DNA of 64,000 bases. It comes from Thalassobacillus devorans MSP14 (GTDB lineage Bacteria > Bacillota > Bacilli > Bacillales > Halobacillaceae). Where the stretch lies: contig NZ_KI543238.1 in assembly GCF_000496835.1 (NCBI RefSeq), forward strand, positions 263,984 through 327,983, written 5' to 3'. Of this stretch, positions 49,483 through 58,555 are shown one piece after another. Every line of letters begins with the position of its first letter. Position 1 is the stretch's first letter. The notes beneath the pieces were generated by a model. The model saw nothing but the letters and a program-made list of their open reading frames with translations, had not been told where the DNA came from and did no database searches. Made by a program: the position numbers and the translations under genes.

Positions 49483-51159
49483 ATGGGGTTGACAGTTAAA
49501 GATATCATCCAGCTTCCGATTATGGAAACGGCCAAGGTAAAGGCAGGTAAAGGGGTGTTGAATGAAAAAGAGGTCGATTGGATTTCGGTAATTGAAACAC
49601 CGGTGGAAAATTTTGTGCGCAGCAATGAATTTGTGCTGAGCACGGGGATCGGCTGTGAGAATGATCCATTGCTATTAGAGGAGTTCACAAAAGATGTCAT
49701 CCATTCCGGAGCCTCTGTCCTGGCTTTTGCCACAGGCCGTTATATTTATGATATTCCTGATCGCATTTTGCAGTTGGCTGAGAAAAATGGTCTGATCGTC
49801 ATCGACCTCCCATGGGAAGTCCGCTTTGGCGATATACTGCAAGTAGTACTGGAAGAAATCAGCCAGGAAAAAAAGGCGGAAAGACAACAGGCGGAAGAAA
49901 TCAGACAGGAACTGATAACATTTGTATTGAACGGGAAAGGTCTGCAGGAAATTTCGAATTTGCTTTATGAAAAGACTAAAATCCCAATGGCGATCAGCGA
50001 TCAAAATAAACGGATCCGTGCTAATCATGACGTCGATCCGCATCTGCTGGATGTGTTCAATGGAAAAGTCGAGGGCCAGGTCCAGCAGATTCCCCAGACG
50101 GATATCCAGTTCAGCGAGCATCCCCTCTATCATCATATAGAAGAGTTTGTCATCGACCAGCAAACGTGCTACCAGCTGACGATTTTATCGAATCAGAAAA
50201 GGCAGGGCTACCTGATTTTCAAGCCGGAGGATCGTCATCAATTGACCTGGCTGGTAATGAATATTCTAGAACACGCCCTTACCGCGTGTGCGCTTTACTT
50301 TTTACAGGAAAACGCCATTGAAATGACAGAAATCCGCTTAAAGGATAATTTTTTATTAGATCTTGCTAAAAATGAAAATGATATTACGAAACAGACATTA
50401 TCAAAAGGGCAACTGCTGGGTTACGACTTGACCAAGTCTTATATCTGCATGGTGGGTGAAATCAGTTTTACAGAAACAAATAAGCAGCTGAAGAAAACGG
50501 ACCGTTCCGCGGGGTCTTCCCTGCATAGCCGCAATTATTACATTCAAAAGGAAATCCACCAGGCAGGGGAACTACTGAATCGAAGCGCGATGACGACGTT
50601 TGAGGACGGGGAGGTCATCGTATATTTGGAAGCAGACCATCACCCGTATATGGAAGCTTCCAATCAGTTTCTTGATATGGTAGAGCGACGTCTGAACGAC
50701 TTGCTGGCTGGAATCGAGATTTCCTGGGGAATTGCCATTCATAAAGATGGCCATTATTCGTTCCATAAAAGCTACCAGGAAGCCAAGACGGCACTTGACA
50801 TTGGCAAGCAGCAGCATGGAAAGGGTGAGCGTACTTTTTTCAGCGACACAAGGATTAACCGCTTGCTGATGGCTTTATCTCATGACCCGGATATATCCGC
50901 AATTGTCAAAGACACATTAGAGAAGCTGATTGAATATGATAAGAAGCGGCAGACAGACTTGATTCACACGTTCATCGTATATAACAAATACAACAGTAAT
51001 GTCAGTCAGACAGCACGGGCATTGAATTTGCACCGGCAGTCACTATTGCATCGATTAAGGAATATTGAACACCTGACCCAATTGTCACTGGTGGATTCTG
51101 ATGATTTGTTTTTATTGGAATTAAGTGTACGCCTATGGATGCTGAAAAAACTGGAATAA
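49483..51159 (+). CDS. PucR-family transcriptional regulator of the ectoine cluster
   Basis: The 558-residue protein has the PucR N-terminal domain (residues 5-125: VKDIIQLPIMETAKVKAG to VVLEEI), a central GGDEF-like/linker region (about 290-430) and the C-terminal PucR helix-turn-helix (about 490-545, NVSQTARALNLHRQSLLHRLRNIEHL). PucR-type proteins usually activate catabolic operons on sensing a nitrogen-rich metabolite. ATG 49483 follows GAGGTGGGGG. Proteobacterial ectoine clusters use a GntR/MocR-type regulator (EnuR) and AsnC-type proteins, so a PucR here is a different solution. Confidence 0.85.
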   Translation: MGLTVKDIIQLPIMETAKVKAGKGVLNEKEVDWISVIETPVENFVRSNEFVLSTGIGCENDPLLLEEFTKDVIHSGASVLAFATGRYIYDIPDRILQLAEKNGLIVIDLPWEVRFGDILQVVLEEISQEKKAERQQAEEIRQELITFVLNGKGLQEISNLLYEKTKIPMAISDQNKRIRANHDVDPHLLDVFNGKVEGQVQQIPQTDIQFSEHPLYHHIEEFVIDQQTCYQLTILSNQKRQGYLIFKPEDRHQLTWLVMNILEHALTACALYFLQENAIEMTEIRLKDNFLLDLAKNENDITKQTLSKGQLLGYDLTKSYICMVGEISFTETNKQLKKTDRSAGSSLHSRNYYIQKEIHQAGELLNRSAMTTFEDGEVIVYLEADHHPYMEASNQFLDMVERRLNDLLAGIEISWGIAIHKDGHYSFHKSYQEAKTALDIGKQQHGKGERTFFSDTRINRLLMALSHDPDISAIVKDTLEKLIEYDKKRQTDLIHTFIVYNKYNSNVSQTARALNLHRQSLLHRLRNIEHLTQLSLVDSDDLFLLELSVRLWMLKKLE

Positions 51160-51170
51160 TCTCAGAATAT

Positions 51171-51211
51171 GGCGTCCTGGAAGAATCAGATAATGGTTCT
51201 CCCGGGGCGCC
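51171..51211 (+). other. Long imperfect hairpin between pucR and the doeA leader
   Basis: GGCGTCCTGGAAGAATC can pair with GGTTCTCCCGGGGCGCC over 17 positions with one mismatch and several G-U pairs. There is no T tail, so it is a structured element rather than a classical terminator. Confidence 0.5.
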
Positions 51212-51278
51212 TATTACATTTGTATAAAGCCTAGCCTTAAAAGTTCATACAGATTGGACATTACATCTGAGGAGTTAG

Positions 51279-51326
51279 ATGAATACAATTAGAAGTAAGA
51301 ATTATATAAATATTCAGTTATTGTAA
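51279..51326 (+). CDS. Putative 15-codon leader ORF of the doeA operon
   Basis: GAGGAG and ATG 51279 open a 15-residue peptide (MNTIRSKNYINIQLL) whose TAA overlaps the AAGGAGG of doeA. CATCT and AGATG flank this leader's own GAGGAG and could fold it into a hairpin loop. A translational coupling or attenuation role is inferred. Confidence 0.4.
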   Translation: MNTIRSKNYINIQLL

Positions 51327-51334
51327 GGAGGGAT

Positions 51335-52546
51335 ATGATGATGCTTCCGTTTGATATTTTGGAATATCATGAACGTCTGGAAAAAACGAAGAAGCGTATG
51401 GAAGAGAAAGGGGTAGAGGTGCTCCTAATCACGGACCCCGCAAATATGAACTACCTTTCCGGTTACGATGCGTGGTCTTTTTATGTCCATCAAATGCTTG
51501 TGATTATCATTGATGAAGCGCAGCCATTATGGATAGGGAGATTCCAGGATGCCAATGGTGCCAGGAAGACGACCTGGATCTATGACGAAAATGTAATCGC
51601 TTACCCGGATTATTATGTGCATTCTGATATATACCACCCGATGGATTTCATCGCCCAAATTTTGACGCAGATCGGTCAAGGGAATCGGACGATCGGTGTG
51701 GAGATGGATAACTACTATTTTTCGGCCAAGGCTTTTGAACAGTTGAAAAAGAATTTGCCGAACGCTACTTTCAAAAACGCGGACTTACTTGTCAATGGAG
51801 TGCGAATTGTGAAGTCCGATCAGGAAATTGAATACATGAAACGGGCAGCTATGATAGCCGAACATGCCATGGAAAAAGGTATTGAAAGCATTTATGCAGG
51901 CGCGAAAGAATCTGATGTAGCTGCAACGATATATTATCACTTAGTAAAAGGTTCCAACGGCCATGGAGGGGATTACCCGTCTATCGTTCCGCTGTTGCCA
52001 GCAGGAGAAAATACCTGTACCCCGCACCTTACCTGGTCTGAGCGGGCATTCATGAGCGGGGAGTCCGTGATCATTGAATTGGCTGGCTGTTATAAACGGT
52101 ACCATGTTCCATTAGCAAGGACGGTTTCGATCGGTACGCCTTCAGAAGAAATGACCACACTTTCTCCGATTGTAACAGAAGGGATCCAGGAAGTATTAGC
52201 ATCCATCAAGCCTGGAATCACCTGTGGCGACATTGAGGAAACGTGGCGTAAGAGCATTAAAAAGTATGGGATGGAAAAAGAATCGAGACTCGGCTACTCA
52301 GTCGGATTAGGCTACCCGCCTGACTGGGGTGAGCATACGGCAAGCCTGAGAAAAGGGGATCAGACGGTACTTGAACCGAATATGACATTCCATTTGATTC
52401 CAGGGCTTTGGTTCGATCATTACGGTATTGAAATATCTGAAACCTTCCGGGTGACGGATACAGGATGTGAACGGTTCACCAACTATCCGCAAGGGTTGAT
52501 TGTGCGCGATCCATTGAATATCAATCCAACCGATAAGATCAGCTAG
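51335..52546 (+). CDS. doeA: Ectoine hydrolase (DoeA/EutD, M24-like)
   Basis: This 403-residue protein of the creatinase/M24 aminopeptidase fold closely follows DoeA: NYLSGYDAWSFYVHQML, WIGRFQDANGA, GVEMDNYYFSAKAF, GGDYPSIVPLLPAGE, LAGCYKRYHVPLARTV, GYPPDWGEHTASLRKGD and FHLIPGLW. DoeA opens the ectoine ring to N-acetyl-2,4-diaminobutyrate; the canonical M24 metal ligands are not all kept in this subgroup, as expected. ATG 51335, 51338 or 51341 may start it; AAGGAGG favours the later ones. It heads a six-gene run with gaps of 11-19 bases or overlaps. Confidence 0.92.
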   Translation: MMMLPFDILEYHERLEKTKKRMEEKGVEVLLITDPANMNYLSGYDAWSFYVHQMLVIIIDEAQPLWIGRFQDANGARKTTWIYDENVIAYPDYYVHSDIYHPMDFIAQILTQIGQGNRTIGVEMDNYYFSAKAFEQLKKNLPNATFKNADLLVNGVRIVKSDQEIEYMKRAAMIAEHAMEKGIESIYAGAKESDVAATIYYHLVKGSNGHGGDYPSIVPLLPAGENTCTPHLTWSERAFMSGESVIIELAGCYKRYHVPLARTVSIGTPSEEMTTLSPIVTEGIQEVLASIKPGITCGDIEETWRKSIKKYGMEKESRLGYSVGLGYPPDWGEHTASLRKGDQTVLEPNMTFHLIPGLWFDHYGIEISETFRVTDTGCERFTNYPQGLIVRDPLNINPTDKIS

Positions 52547-52557
52547 GGGGGCTGGAT

Positions 52558-53505
52558 ATGAAGCTTTTCACTAAGGAGGAGATCGAAAAAGTCATCCGCC
52601 TCGACAGCGAGGTAGTCGATGTGGTCGAGGAGGCATTCAAGGACTTGGTGCAGAAACAGGTACAGATGCCACCCATCATGCGGATTGATGTTCCCGAATT
52701 CAATGGAGAAGTTGATATCAAATCGGCTTATGTTGCAGGTTATGACAGTTTTGCCGTCAAGCTGTCTTCGGGATTTTTCGATAATCATAAACGAGGGCTT
52801 CCAAGCGCTAGCGGAATGATGCTGCTATTGAGTTCGGAAACTGGTATTCCAAAAGCGGTGCTTGCTGATAACGGTTTTCTCACAGAACTCCGGACAGCAG
52901 CTGCCGGAGCCGTCGCAGCCAGACATTTGGCACGAGAAAATATCAAAACTATCGGGGTTATCGGTACAGGAGCTCAAGCACGTCTGCAAGTCAAAGCGCT
53001 TAAGCTAGTCCGTGATTTTGATGAAATGCTCGTCTACGGACGCACCCCGGAAAAGACTGCACAGTATCAACAAGAGATGTTACAGGAACTGGGCATTAGT
53101 GTAGAAATCGTCAGCAACCCTGAAGGAGTGGTGACTGAAAGCGATGTAGTGATCACAACGACACCGTCAACAGAGCCGCTGATAAAAGCAGAATGGCTCC
53201 ACCCGGGGTTGCATATCACAGCTATGGGATCGGATGCGGAGCATAAGCAGGAACTCGAAAGCAGCGTATTGGAGGAAGCCGACTGCGTGGTATGTGATGT
53301 CAAAGCGCAGTCACTTCGACTCGGAGAAATGAGATCCTGTAATAACCAGCGAGTGATCGATGAAGCAATCGAACTTGGGGAGATCACCGCTGGCAATAAA
53401 CAGGGCCGCAAAAATGAAAGTCAAATCACCCTCTGTGATTTGACTGGAACTGGTGTTCAGGATACAGCTATAGCGAGACTTGCCTATGACAGGCTTATTA
53501 AATAA
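52558..53505 (+). CDS. eutC: EutC, ornithine cyclodeaminase/mu-crystallin family (ectoine utilisation)
   Basis: This 315-residue NAD(P)-dependent protein has the Rossmann GVIGTGAQARLQVKAL (about residues 139-154), the substrate Lys in FAVKLSSGF, LTELRTAAAGAVAARHLA and the TAMGSDAEHKQEL motif. Ectoine clusters contain EutC next to EutB and the hydrolase, where it is thought to handle the imino or oxo acid made by EutB. It lies 11 bases behind doeA. General ornithine cyclodeaminase is excluded mainly by context. Confidence 0.85.
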   Translation: MKLFTKEEIEKVIRLDSEVVDVVEEAFKDLVQKQVQMPPIMRIDVPEFNGEVDIKSAYVAGYDSFAVKLSSGFFDNHKRGLPSASGMMLLLSSETGIPKAVLADNGFLTELRTAAAGAVAARHLARENIKTIGVIGTGAQARLQVKALKLVRDFDEMLVYGRTPEKTAQYQQEMLQELGISVEIVSNPEGVVTESDVVITTTPSTEPLIKAEWLHPGLHITAMGSDAEHKQELESSVLEEADCVVCDVKAQSLRLGEMRSCNNQRVIDEAIELGEITAGNKQGRKNESQITLCDLTGTGVQDTAIARLAYDRLIK

Positions 53506-53524
53506 AAACAGGGAGGAATTCAGG

Positions 53525-54724
53525 ATGAAAAAGACAAATATCGGCACACGAGCCATTTGGGCAGGGGAAAAGGAGCAATTAGCATTTGGAGCCACACAAG
53601 TCCCAGTCGTCCACAGTGTATCTTTCGGTTATGACGATATGGATGATTGGTATGAGGTAGCTGTAGGCAATAAAGAAGGACACATTTATGGGCGTAATAC
53701 GAACCCGACCGTAAAAGCATTCGAAGAAAAAATAAGAATCCTTGAAGATGCTGAAGCAGCAACAAGTTTTTCAACCGGAATGGCAGCCATCAGCAATACA
53801 CTTGGTACCTTGCTTTTCCCTGGCGACCGAATCGTATCCATCAAAGATACGTACGGCGGTACCAATAAAATTTTCACAGAATTTCTTCCTCAGCAGCACA
53901 TTGATGTGGAGCTTTGTGAAACAGGGGATCATGAAGCAATCGAAAAAGAAGTAATGAAAGGCTGTAAGGTGCTTTATCTGGAGACCCCAACCAACCCGAC
54001 CGTCAAAATAACCGATATCGAGCGAATGGCAAAGGTTGCTAAAAAGGTCGGTGCTCTTGTGGTGGTAGATAATACGTTTGCCACTCCTGTGAACCAGAAT
54101 CCATTAGCATTAGGTGCTGACCTGGTGATCCACAGCGCAACTAAGTTTTTAGGCGGGCATGCCGATGCGCTTGGAGGTGCTTTAGTCGGCAGCAAAGAGC
54201 TGGTCGAAAAAGTGTACCATTACCGTGAAATTAATGGTGCGACGCTTGACCCGATGGCAGCCTACCTGCTCCTTCGTGGTATGAAGACATTAAAATTGCG
54301 GATTGACCGCCAAAATGAAAATGCCCTGGCCATTGCCCGTCATCTGAAAACTATCGATATTGTCGATGACGTATTCTACCCTGGTCTGGAAGAGCATAAA
54401 GGCCACGATATCGCTAAAGCACAAATGAAGGGTTTCGGCGGCATGTTAAGCTTTTCTGTCAAGGGCGGCATGGACACCGTCCGTCACTTACTGCCAAAAC
54501 TGAAATATTCCAACCGAGCCGCGAACCTTGGGGCAGTGGAAACCATCGTCGGACCAGCGCGAACGACGAGTCATGTAGAATGTACGCCTGAAGAGCGGGC
54601 AGCCATGGGAATTCCGGAAGGGTTGATCCGCTATTCGACTGGTATAGAGGATATCGAGGATTTGAAAGAAGATCTGGACCAAGCTTTCCAGTCGCTGCCA
54701 GAAAGCCTGACAGTGAAAGGCTGA
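53525..54724 (+). CDS. Cystathionine gamma-synthase/lyase-family PLP enzyme in the ectoine operon
   Basis: This 399-residue fold-type I gamma-family enzyme has YGRNTNPTV, the SFSTGMAAI loop, DTYGGT, the VDNTFATPVNQNPL aspartate segment and Schiff-base Lys207 in HSATKFLGGH. It catalyses gamma- or beta-elimination/replacement. Proteobacterial ectoine pathways use a class III aminotransferase (DoeD) for diaminobutyrate; none is present here, so this enzyme may take over that step or process a C4 product by gamma-elimination. That role is inference. A misplaced methionine gene is the alternative. ATG 53525 follows GGAGG. Confidence 0.85.
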   Translation: MKKTNIGTRAIWAGEKEQLAFGATQVPVVHSVSFGYDDMDDWYEVAVGNKEGHIYGRNTNPTVKAFEEKIRILEDAEAATSFSTGMAAISNTLGTLLFPGDRIVSIKDTYGGTNKIFTEFLPQQHIDVELCETGDHEAIEKEVMKGCKVLYLETPTNPTVKITDIERMAKVAKKVGALVVVDNTFATPVNQNPLALGADLVIHSATKFLGGHADALGGALVGSKELVEKVYHYREINGATLDPMAAYLLLRGMKTLKLRIDRQNENALAIARHLKTIDIVDDVFYPGLEEHKGHDIAKAQMKGFGGMLSFSVKGGMDTVRHLLPKLKYSNRAANLGAVETIVGPARTTSHVECTPEERAAMGIPEGLIRYSTGIEDIEDLKEDLDQAFQSLPESLTVKG

Positions 54725-54742
54725 TTTAGTGGAGGGATCCCG

Positions 54743-55963
54743 TTGCAGATCAAACATGATCCAGTAACCGTAAATGTAGAAAGAATCAAAGCAGATTTAA
54801 TCCGGTGGCGGCGTCATTTGCACCGCCATCCGGAACTTAGTTTCCAGGAAAGAGAAACGAGTGCATACATCCAGCAGGAATTAGAAAAGATAGATGCTTT
54901 TGAGCTGGAAACCAATGTCGGGGGATATGGTATTATCGCTACTTTAACTGGCAGGGAAGGCCCTACGGTTGGACTGCGTGCAGATATGGACGCTCTGCCT
55001 ATTAATGAACAGACTGATTCAGACTATCAATCTGTTCATCCTGGGGTTATGCACGCCTGTGGCCATGATGCTCATACCGCTATTTTGCTTGGGACTGCTA
55101 AACTGTTGAGTGAAGAGGCTAAAGCAGGTAAACTGGCTGGCACCATCAAATTCATTTTCCAGCCTGCAGAAGAAGATACCAATGAAGCTGGAATGACCGG
55201 GGCACCACTGATGCTGCAGTCCGGCCTTTTGGATGATATCGAATCTTTCCTGGCTTTACATGTATGCCCATGGCTTCCAACCGGAGAAATCCAGGTGAAC
55301 GACGGACCGAGTATGGCGAATATCGATAACTTCCGGATGACCATCAAAGCAACGGGCGGGCATGGCGGCTATCCACATCTGGCTGCTGATCCAATTTGGA
55401 TGTCAAGTTACTTTTTACAGGCTTTGTACAGTCTGATCAGCCGCAAAATCGATCCACTATCTGTAGGTACCATCAGTGTAGGTGAAATTCATGGAGGGGA
55501 GACGGCGAATGTCATCCCCGATGAAGTGACGATTACTGGTACGATGCGTTCGTATACGAAGGAAATGCGGGCACAGCTAGTCCGGGAATTGGAACAGATA
55601 GCTTGTGTCATTCCTCCACTCGGTGGTTCCTATGATTTATATGTAGAAACAGGAGAGCCTGCTTTGGATAACGATCACATGGTAAATGAACAGATTAAAA
55701 AAGCTGCCAGGCATCTCTATCCGAATATGAAAATCCATGAAGGGCCATTTGGTATGGGGGGCGAAGATTTTGCCCATATGATCGAGAATAAAGCTGGTGC
55801 GATGTTTTTCCTGGGATGTGCCCAAAAAGGGACTACGGAACGGAAGCTGCATACACGAGATTTTCAAATAGATGAAAATGCGCTGCCCATTGGCGCAGCG
55901 ATTTTAACGAACTGTGCTCACCGGTTGTTACAAGTTCAAGAAGGGAGGAAGGTCGATGACTAA
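54743..55963 (+). CDS. M20D amidohydrolase, probable N-acetyl-diaminobutyrate deacetylase
   Basis: This 406-residue dinuclear metal amidohydrolase of the hippurate/IAA-amino-acid hydrolase group has HACGHDAHTA (metal ligands Cys106 and His108), FQPAEED (Glu143, Glu144), LHVCPWLPTG and the dimerisation-domain stretch GHGGYPHLAADPI. It removes N-acyl groups. In Halomonas and Sinorhizobium the equivalent step (DoeB/EutE) uses an aspartoacylase-like enzyme, so here an unrelated deacetylase appears to replace it. It starts at TTG 54743 behind GGAGGG and overlaps the next gene by 8 bases. Confidence 0.85.
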   Translation: MQIKHDPVTVNVERIKADLIRWRRHLHRHPELSFQERETSAYIQQELEKIDAFELETNVGGYGIIATLTGREGPTVGLRADMDALPINEQTDSDYQSVHPGVMHACGHDAHTAILLGTAKLLSEEAKAGKLAGTIKFIFQPAEEDTNEAGMTGAPLMLQSGLLDDIESFLALHVCPWLPTGEIQVNDGPSMANIDNFRMTIKATGGHGGYPHLAADPIWMSSYFLQALYSLISRKIDPLSVGTISVGEIHGGETANVIPDEVTITGTMRSYTKEMRAQLVRELEQIACVIPPLGGSYDLYVETGEPALDNDHMVNEQIKKAARHLYPNMKIHEGPFGMGGEDFAHMIENKAGAMFFLGCAQKGTTERKLHTRDFQIDENALPIGAAILTNCAHRLLQVQEGRKVDD

Positions 55964-57005
55964 AATAGCTTTTGTCGGCTTTGGAGGTGTCGGTCAGGCG
56001 CTGGCCGAAATTTTACAGGAACGTAAGGAGCACCTCGACAGTTCTTATGGACTTGAAGCGGAAGTGGTAGCTGTCACGGATATGATGAAAGGTGCGGTCT
56101 ACAAGCCTGATGGGTTGGATATTGAGCAATTATTGGAAGTAGTACGGGAGACCGGGAATGTGGAGAATTATCCAGACGGACCAGGGGTGACAAAGGGGCT
56201 TGACAGCATGGCCACCATCCAGCAGACCAATGCCGATATGATTGTCGAGGTAACTTTTACAGACGTGGAAACAGGTCAGCCTGCCATCGACCATTGCCGG
56301 GCCGCTTTTGAAAATGGGAAAAGTGTTGTCACGACCAACAAAGGACCGGTAGCCCTCGCTTACGAGGAACTGAGTAAACTTGCAGATGAAAATGGTGCTT
56401 ACTGGGGGTTTGAAGGTACGGTAATGAGCGGAACTCCGGCGTTAAGGATGCCTGTCGCTACCCTGGCTGGCAATGAAATTACGGAGATCAAAGGGATTTT
56501 GAACGGTACCACCAATTACATTTTGACAGAAATGGAAAAAGGAAACTCTTATCAGGAAGCCTTAAAAAAAGCGAAAGAATTAGGCTATGCCGAAGCGGAT
56601 CCGACAAATGATGTGGAAGGATATGACGCCCGTTACAAAGCCGCTATCCTATCCGGATACTTGATGGGTACACCAATTGCATCAAATGATATTCCTTGCA
56701 AGGGTATCAGTGATATGACGCTTGACATGGTCAATGATGCTCTTGAGCAAAATAAAAAGTGGCGCTTGTTGGCACAGGTAAAAAAAGAGAATGGCACCGT
56801 CACAGCTTCCGTAGAGCCGCAGCTATTGGATGCGGATGACCCACTCGCAGGAGTTACAGGCGCAACCAACGCGATTTTGTATGAATGCGACCTGGCAGGA
56901 CCGATCATGTTGACAGGAGCAGGAGCCGGGCTTAAGGAAACGGGCTTCTCCTTATTGATTGATTTGATTGACTATCAGCGCCAAAAGACAAAGGAAAAAA
57001 TTTAA
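55956..57005 (+). CDS. Homoserine dehydrogenase-like enzyme in the ectoine operon
   Basis: The 349-residue NAD(P) oxidoreductase has the Rossmann start KIAFVGFGGVGQALAEIL, VVTTNKGPVA, the GILNGTTNYILTEM substrate segment and ELGYAEADPTNDVEGYDARYKAAIL, which keeps the catalytic Asp and Lys of homoserine dehydrogenase. It has no C-terminal ACT domain, so it is free of threonine feedback, as fits a catabolic enzyme. It could interconvert aspartate semialdehyde and homoserine or oxidise a hydroxylated C4 amino acid derived from hydroxyectoine; the substrate is not established. ATG 55956 follows GGGAGGAAGG. Confidence 0.83.
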   Translation: MTKIAFVGFGGVGQALAEILQERKEHLDSSYGLEAEVVAVTDMMKGAVYKPDGLDIEQLLEVVRETGNVENYPDGPGVTKGLDSMATIQQTNADMIVEVTFTDVETGQPAIDHCRAAFENGKSVVTTNKGPVALAYEELSKLADENGAYWGFEGTVMSGTPALRMPVATLAGNEITEIKGILNGTTNYILTEMEKGNSYQEALKKAKELGYAEADPTNDVEGYDARYKAAILSGYLMGTPIASNDIPCKGISDMTLDMVNDALEQNKKWRLLAQVKKENGTVTASVEPQLLDADDPLAGVTGATNAILYECDLAGPIMLTGAGAGLKETGFSLLIDLIDYQRQKTKEKI

Positions 57006-57021
57006 GGAAGGTGGTGTTTTC

Positions 57022-58470
57022 ATGCATACTAAAGTGAAAGCAGTGAAGATGCTGATCGGAGGAGAATGGGTCCACTCTAATCAAACATTTGAGGTGGTCA
57101 ATCCCCAGAATGACCGTCCCATAGCTTCCGTTCCATCGGCAAGCAGTAAAGATATGCTCGCAGCCATCGAAAAAGCGGAGGAGGCTTATACCAAAACGGC
57201 GGTATGGCCGACCCATGAACGGATCCGTGTTTTATCGGAAGCCGCAGCTTATATGAAAGAAAATGCTGAAGATTTTGCCAGAACAATAGCTTCAGAAGGC
57301 AGTAAGACGATCAATGAAGCCCGCGGGGAAGTGAAGCGGGCGATCCAGACCATTCAGATTAGTGCGGAAGAGGCACGGCGGATCAATGGAGAAACCATCA
57401 ACTTTGATCAGAATGAAGGCAGCGAAAATCGTGTCGGCTATCATTACCGTTTTCCGGTGGGGGTCGTTGGGGCGATAACTCCGTTCAATGATCCATTGAA
57501 CCTTGTTGCCCATAAAGTCGGACCTGCGATTGCAGCAGGAAATGCGATTGTCGTCAAACCGGCTTCCGTAACACCGTTAAGTGCGCTCAAGTTGGCAGAA
57601 GCGTTCGTGCATGCAGGCTTACCGGATGGCTTCTTATCCGTGGTAACTGGATCCGGTCGTGAAATTGGCGAAACGCTCGTGACACACCCAGCTGTCAAAG
57701 TACTGTCGTTCACCGGGGGTCCCGACGCCGGGAAAAAGATATCCGAACAAGCAGGGCCTAAAAAAGTGAGCATGGAGCTGGGATCCAACTCCCCAGTGAT
57801 TGTGTTGAACGATGCTAATTTGAATGATGCAGTCCAGTCCTGTGTTTCCGGCGCTTTCTCTGCTGTCGGTCAAAACTGTATCGGTGTCCAGCGAATCTAC
57901 GTGGAAAAAGATAGCTATTCCCGCTTCCTTGATACCTTCATCAGCCGTACGGCGGAGTTGAAGGTCGGTGATAAAATGGATGAACTGACGGATGTCGGTC
58001 CAATGATCAATGAACGGGAAGCGAAGCGAGTCGATAGCTGGGTTAACGAAGCGTTGATGAAAGGAGCCAAACTGCATATCGGTGGAAAACGCGAAGGAAG
58101 TTTTTATTATCCGACCATTTTAAGTGATGTGCCGAAAACGGCTAAAATCGCTAACGAAGAAATTTTCGGTCCTGTCGTATTGATTATGCCGGTGGAAAAC
58201 CTCCACGATGCAGTCGACCGTGCGAATGATGTGGATTACGGTCTGCAGGCAGGTATCTTTACATCGGATATCAATAACGCTTTCCATGCTATTAAAGGGT
58301 TGAACGTCGGTGGTGTCATGATCAACGATAGCAGCGACTACCGGATCGACGAAATGCCTTTCGGCGGGACGAAAGGGTCCGGTATCGGACGTGAGGGCGT
58401 ACGTTACGCCATCGAGTCAATGACCGAACAGAAAGTCGTCTGCTTCCGTCTGCAGGAGAATCTATTATAA
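57022..58470 (+). CDS. Aldehyde dehydrogenase, DoeC-like (semialdehyde oxidation)
   Basis: This 482-residue ALDH has TPFNDPLN, VVKPASVTPLS, Glu252 in SMELGSNSP, catalytic Cys286 in GQNCIGVQRI and EEIFGPVV. It resembles the glyceraldehyde-3-phosphate/succinate-semialdehyde-like ALDHs. In ectoine breakdown DoeC oxidises aspartate semialdehyde to aspartate, and this gene occupies the same position at the end of the operon. AAGGAAGGTGG precedes ATG 57022; a terminator follows 6 bases after the stop. Confidence 0.86.
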   Translation: MHTKVKAVKMLIGGEWVHSNQTFEVVNPQNDRPIASVPSASSKDMLAAIEKAEEAYTKTAVWPTHERIRVLSEAAAYMKENAEDFARTIASEGSKTINEARGEVKRAIQTIQISAEEARRINGETINFDQNEGSENRVGYHYRFPVGVVGAITPFNDPLNLVAHKVGPAIAAGNAIVVKPASVTPLSALKLAEAFVHAGLPDGFLSVVTGSGREIGETLVTHPAVKVLSFTGGPDAGKKISEQAGPKKVSMELGSNSPVIVLNDANLNDAVQSCVSGAFSAVGQNCIGVQRIYVEKDSYSRFLDTFISRTAELKVGDKMDELTDVGPMINEREAKRVDSWVNEALMKGAKLHIGGKREGSFYYPTILSDVPKTAKIANEEIFGPVVLIMPVENLHDAVDRANDVDYGLQAGIFTSDINNAFHAIKGLNVGGVMINDSSDYRIDEMPFGGTKGSGIGREGVRYAIESMTEQKVVCFRLQENLL

Positions 58471-58475
58471 TAACG

Positions 58476-58504
58476 AAACCGTCTGGAATCACCAGGCGGT
58501 TTTT
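58476..58504 (+). terminator. Intrinsic terminator of the ectoine operon
   Basis: AAACCGTCTGG-AATCA-CCAGGCGGTTTTT. Confidence 0.85.
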
Positions 58505-58555
58505 CTATTCATTAGATTGTTAGTACATTACTCCCCAGTTCCTTCAGCATCATAG

